From assembly GCA_903903715.1 (NCBI GenBank), contig CAIUZX010000162.1, positions 1 through 8,679 on the forward strand: DNA of 8,679 nt, in the 5' to 3' direction. Positions 6,629 through 8,679 of this stretch are shown in pieces. Below the pieces are notes generated by a model that saw nothing but the letters and a program-made list of their open reading frames with translations, was not told the origin of the DNA and did not search any database. The position numbers and the translations under genes were made by a program. The DNA comes from an uncultured Caulobacterales bacterium (lineage in GTDB: Bacteria > Pseudomonadota > Alphaproteobacteria > Caulobacterales > Caulobacteraceae). The first letter of the stretch is position 1. Every line of letters starts with the position of its first letter.

Positions 6629-8014
6629 ATGGCCGACTACGATTACGACCTCTTCGTCATCGGCGCGGGATCCGGCGGCGTGCGCGCGGCGCGCATCGCG
6701 GCCATGTCGGGGGCGAAGGTCGCCGTGGCGGAAGAGTACCGCATCGGCGGCACCTGCGTCATCCGGGGCTGCGTGCCCAAGAAGTTCATGGTCTACGCCT
6801 CTGAATTTGCAGACACTTTCAAACTGGCTGAAGGCTATGGCTGGTCGCGGGCGGAACATACCTTCGACTGGGACGCCTTTCTCAACATGAAGGAGATCGA
6901 GATCTCCCGCCTGTCGGGGATCTACGCGTCCAACCTCGCCAAGGCGGGCGCCGAGCTGATCCAGGCGAGAGCCCGGTTCGTTGATGCGCATCACATCGAG
7001 CTGATCGGCTCGAACCGCACCGTCTCCGCCGCCAAGATCCTGATCGCGACGGGCGGGCGCCCGAAGACGCCGGACGACTTGCCGGGGGTCGAGCACGCGA
7101 TCACGTCGAACGAAGCGTTCCACCTTCCCGAACTGCCCAAGCGCGTGGTCGTGGTCGGCGGCGGCTATATCGCTGTGGAGTTTGCAGGCATCTTCCACGG
7201 GCTGGGCTGCGACACGACGCTGATGTATCGCGGGCCGAACATCCTGCGCGGCTTCGATGAGGATGTGCGTGCGCACCTCGCCGACGAACTGCACAAGCGC
7301 GGCCTGAAGGTGCGCCTGTCCGCCCAGCATGAGCGCATCGAGAAAACGGACAAGGGGCTGGTCAGCCACCTCGCCGGCGGCGGTCACATCGTGTCGGACG
7401 TGGTCATGTTCGCCACGGGGCGAGAGCCTTATGTGGAGGGCCTTGGCCTCGACGCCGCCGGGGTGAACACCGCGCCCGGCGGGGCGATCATCGTCGACGC
7501 CGAATCCCGCACCAGCGTGAGCCACATTTTCGCCGTCGGCGACGTGACCGACCGGGTCAATCTGACCCCCGTCGCCATTCGCGAGGGGCAGGCTTTTGCG
7601 GAGTCGGAATTCCTTGGCCGTCCCACCCGGGCGGATCACGCGGACATCGCCACCGCCGTTTTCTCCCAGCCCCAGGTCGCCGTGGTCGGTTTGTCGGAAG
7701 CGCAGGCGCGAAAGGCGCACGGCAAGGTCGATATTTACATGTCCAAATTTCGCCCTATGAAGACCGTCTTTGTCGGGCGGGAAGATCGGGCGTTGATGAA
7801 GCTGGTGGTGGAGCGCGAGGGCGGCAAGGTGGTCGGCTGCCATATCGTCGGGCCGGATGCGGCGGAGATGATCCAGCTCGCCGCCATCGCCGTGAAGGCG
7901 GGCCTGACCAAGGCGCAGTGGGACGCGACCTGCGCGGTGCACCCCACGCTGGCTGAAGAGCTCGTCACCCTGCGGGAGGCTTACATTCCGCCCGAGTTGA
8001 AAGCGGCTCTATGA
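6629..8014 (+). CDS. gor: Glutathione-disulfide reductase
   Basis: Cytoplasmic FAD enzyme that reduces oxidised glutathione with NADPH. The 461-residue length matches the family. The FAD-binding GAGSGG is at 12-17. The redox-active disulfide is Cys43 and Cys48 in GGTCVIRGCVPKK, the glutathione reductase form of the motif. ATGGRP is at 140-145. The second dinucleotide fold is GGGYIAVEFAG (177-187), followed by Arg201 and Arg207, spaced like E. coli Arg198 and Arg204, which select NADPH over NADH. The FAD contact GDV is at 304-306. The C-terminal dimer-interface HPTLAEE gives the acid/base pair His438-Glu443. AAGGAG sits six bases before the ATG. It is co-oriented with rpiA and its stop overlaps the next start (ATGA). 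Related lipoamide dehydrogenase and mercuric reductase are excluded by the Cys motif and the paired arginines. Confidence 0.95.
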   Translation: MADYDYDLFVIGAGSGGVRAARIAAMSGAKVAVAEEYRIGGTCVIRGCVPKKFMVYASEFADTFKLAEGYGWSRAEHTFDWDAFLNMKEIEISRLSGIYASNLAKAGAELIQARARFVDAHHIELIGSNRTVSAAKILIATGGRPKTPDDLPGVEHAITSNEAFHLPELPKRVVVVGGGYIAVEFAGIFHGLGCDTTLMYRGPNILRGFDEDVRAHLADELHKRGLKVRLSAQHERIEKTDKGLVSHLAGGGHIVSDVVMFATGREPYVEGLGLDAAGVNTAPGGAIIVDAESRTSVSHIFAVGDVTDRVNLTPVAIREGQAFAESEFLGRPTRADHADIATAVFSQPQVAVVGLSEAQARKAHGKVDIYMSKFRPMKTVFVGREDRALMKLVVEREGGKVVGCHIVGPDAAEMIQLAAIAVKAGLTKAQWDATCAVHPTLAEELVTLREAYIPPELKAAL

Positions 8015-8679
8015 CAGATGCGCCCGCGGCGGCGGCTCCGGCCGACGCGCCCCCGCCGTATCGGCCAAGTTGGGTTAGCGAGGCGGCGACCACGTGGCGT
8101 GACGTCGTGTTTCTGGTTGTTGTGCTGTTGATCCCGCTTCTGGCCTATGGCGGCAATCTGGCGTTTTCCCCGCTCACAGCGGCGCTAGGCGCCCTGTATC
8201 TGCCGGTTGTGCCGCCCGAACGGCGGCGGTCGGTGGGTCTTGCGCTCCTCGCTGCGCTGCTGACCTGGACGCTGATCAGCACTACCTGGGCCTACTACCA
8301 GCCGGAACTGGTTCGCCTGGACAAGACAAGGAACGTCCAGTCGATCACGGCGCTGAAACTGATCCTGCAACTCGCGCTCTACGGCGCGGCCGTGGCTGCA
8401 GCGGCGGGCGTGAGGCGCTCGACGTCCGAGCTCGGTCTGACGATCCTGGGCGCAGGTCTCGCTATTGTGGCGGCGCTGGTGATCATTGAATTCGTGAGCT
8501 CCCAGCAACTCTACCTGATGCTGAAGACGGCGCTGCATCAGAAGGCGCGGCCCGATCTGGCGAGGCGCAATGTCGCTCGGGCTTTTTACCCCATCGCTCT
8601 GCTGATCTGGCCGGTGCTGCTGAACCTCTGGCGAAGAGACAATCGGTGGCGCGCCATGGGTGTGGCGACGGCTCTGACC
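8011..8679 (+). CDS. Putative O-antigen ligase/polymerase-like membrane protein, 3' end cut by window
   Basis: An open frame begins at the ATG overlapping the gor stop (ATGA) and runs to the window edge without a stop, giving 223 visible residues. It starts with an Ala/Pro-rich cytoplasmic stretch (1-28). Hydrophobic segments follow at about 32-48, 53-67, 75-94, 112-134, 141-162 and 190-208. Segment 3 ending in LISTTWAYYQPEL and the later DLARRNVARAFYPIALLIWP recall the W-x-x-x-S-x-x-W-A and R-N-x-x-A patterns of O-antigen ligase/Wzy-type proteins (PF04932). These join or polymerise lipid-linked sugars in the inner membrane. The defining periplasmic loop and C-terminal helices lie outside the window, so the family is a moderate-confidence inference; that it is a polytopic membrane protein is clear. 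The overlap with gor implies co-translation. Other polytopic envelope proteins remain possible. Confidence 0.62.
   Translation, partial: MTDAPAAAAPADAPPPYRPSWVSEAATTWRDVVFLVVVLLIPLLAYGGNLAFSPLTAALGALYLPVVPPERRRSVGLALLAALLTWTLISTTWAYYQPELVRLDKTRNVQSITALKLILQLALYGAAVAAAAGVRRSTSELGLTILGAGLAIVAALVIIEFVSSQQLYLMLKTALHQKARPDLARRNVARAFYPIALLIWPVLLNLWRRDNRWRAMGVATALT

Noticed and set aside
6503..7942. Long minus-strand open frame (479 codons) opposite gor
   Set aside because: gor has every catalytic motif in its own frame; the antisense product is His/Asp/Arg-rich shadow sequence without membrane or enzyme motifs.

Overview
The window is GC-rich bacterial DNA with tightly packed genes. Codon use, tRNA-Val(CAC), and the glmU-rpiA-gor arrangement fit an alphaproteobacterium, most plausibly near Caulobacterales, Hyphomonadaceae or Parvularculaceae. 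Genus cannot be settled from the sequence alone. No mobile elements, CRISPR arrays, rRNA or recombinases were seen, and no gap without a gene exceeds about 85 bp.

Left part (1-3611) is a transporter block. A 5'-truncated basic amino acid/polyamine antiporter of the APC superfamily (AdiC/PotE-like) runs rightward. It meets, tail to tail with a 4-base overlap of stop codons, a leftward pair: a CPA2-type cation/proton antiporter followed 8 bases later by a YeiH-family (UPF0324, PF03601) putative sulfate/anion exporter. The YeiH gene is read from a GTG at 2400, because a Shine-Dalgarno sequence overlaps the preceding stop codon.

Middle part (3611-4555) is leftward. A phosphoglycolate phosphatase of the HAD superfamily (gph) is followed 25 bases later by a complete tRNA-Val with encoded CCA. 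About 40 bases after the tRNA comes the antiporter gene, whose leader can fold so that its ribosome binding site is paired. gph, the tRNA, the antiporter and the YeiH gene therefore lie on one strand with very short gaps and may share transcripts.

Right part (4556-8679) runs rightward from a divergent 83-bp gene-free region: glmU (UDP-GlcNAc synthesis), rpiA (pentose phosphate pathway), gor (glutathione reductase) and the start of a multi-spanning membrane protein that resembles O-antigen ligase/polymerase proteins. glmU/rpiA and gor/membrane protein each overlap by ATGA, and rpiA to gor is only 22 bases, so this is almost certainly one operon. It links cell-envelope precursor synthesis, pentose phosphates and NADPH-dependent thiol redox.

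Most genes here are recognisable housekeeping or transport families. I do not see convincing evidence for an undescribed system. The points most worth checking are the tRNA embedded between protein genes, the hairpin over the antiporter ribosome binding site, the coupled antiporter/anion-exporter pair, and the membrane protein cut by the right edge.
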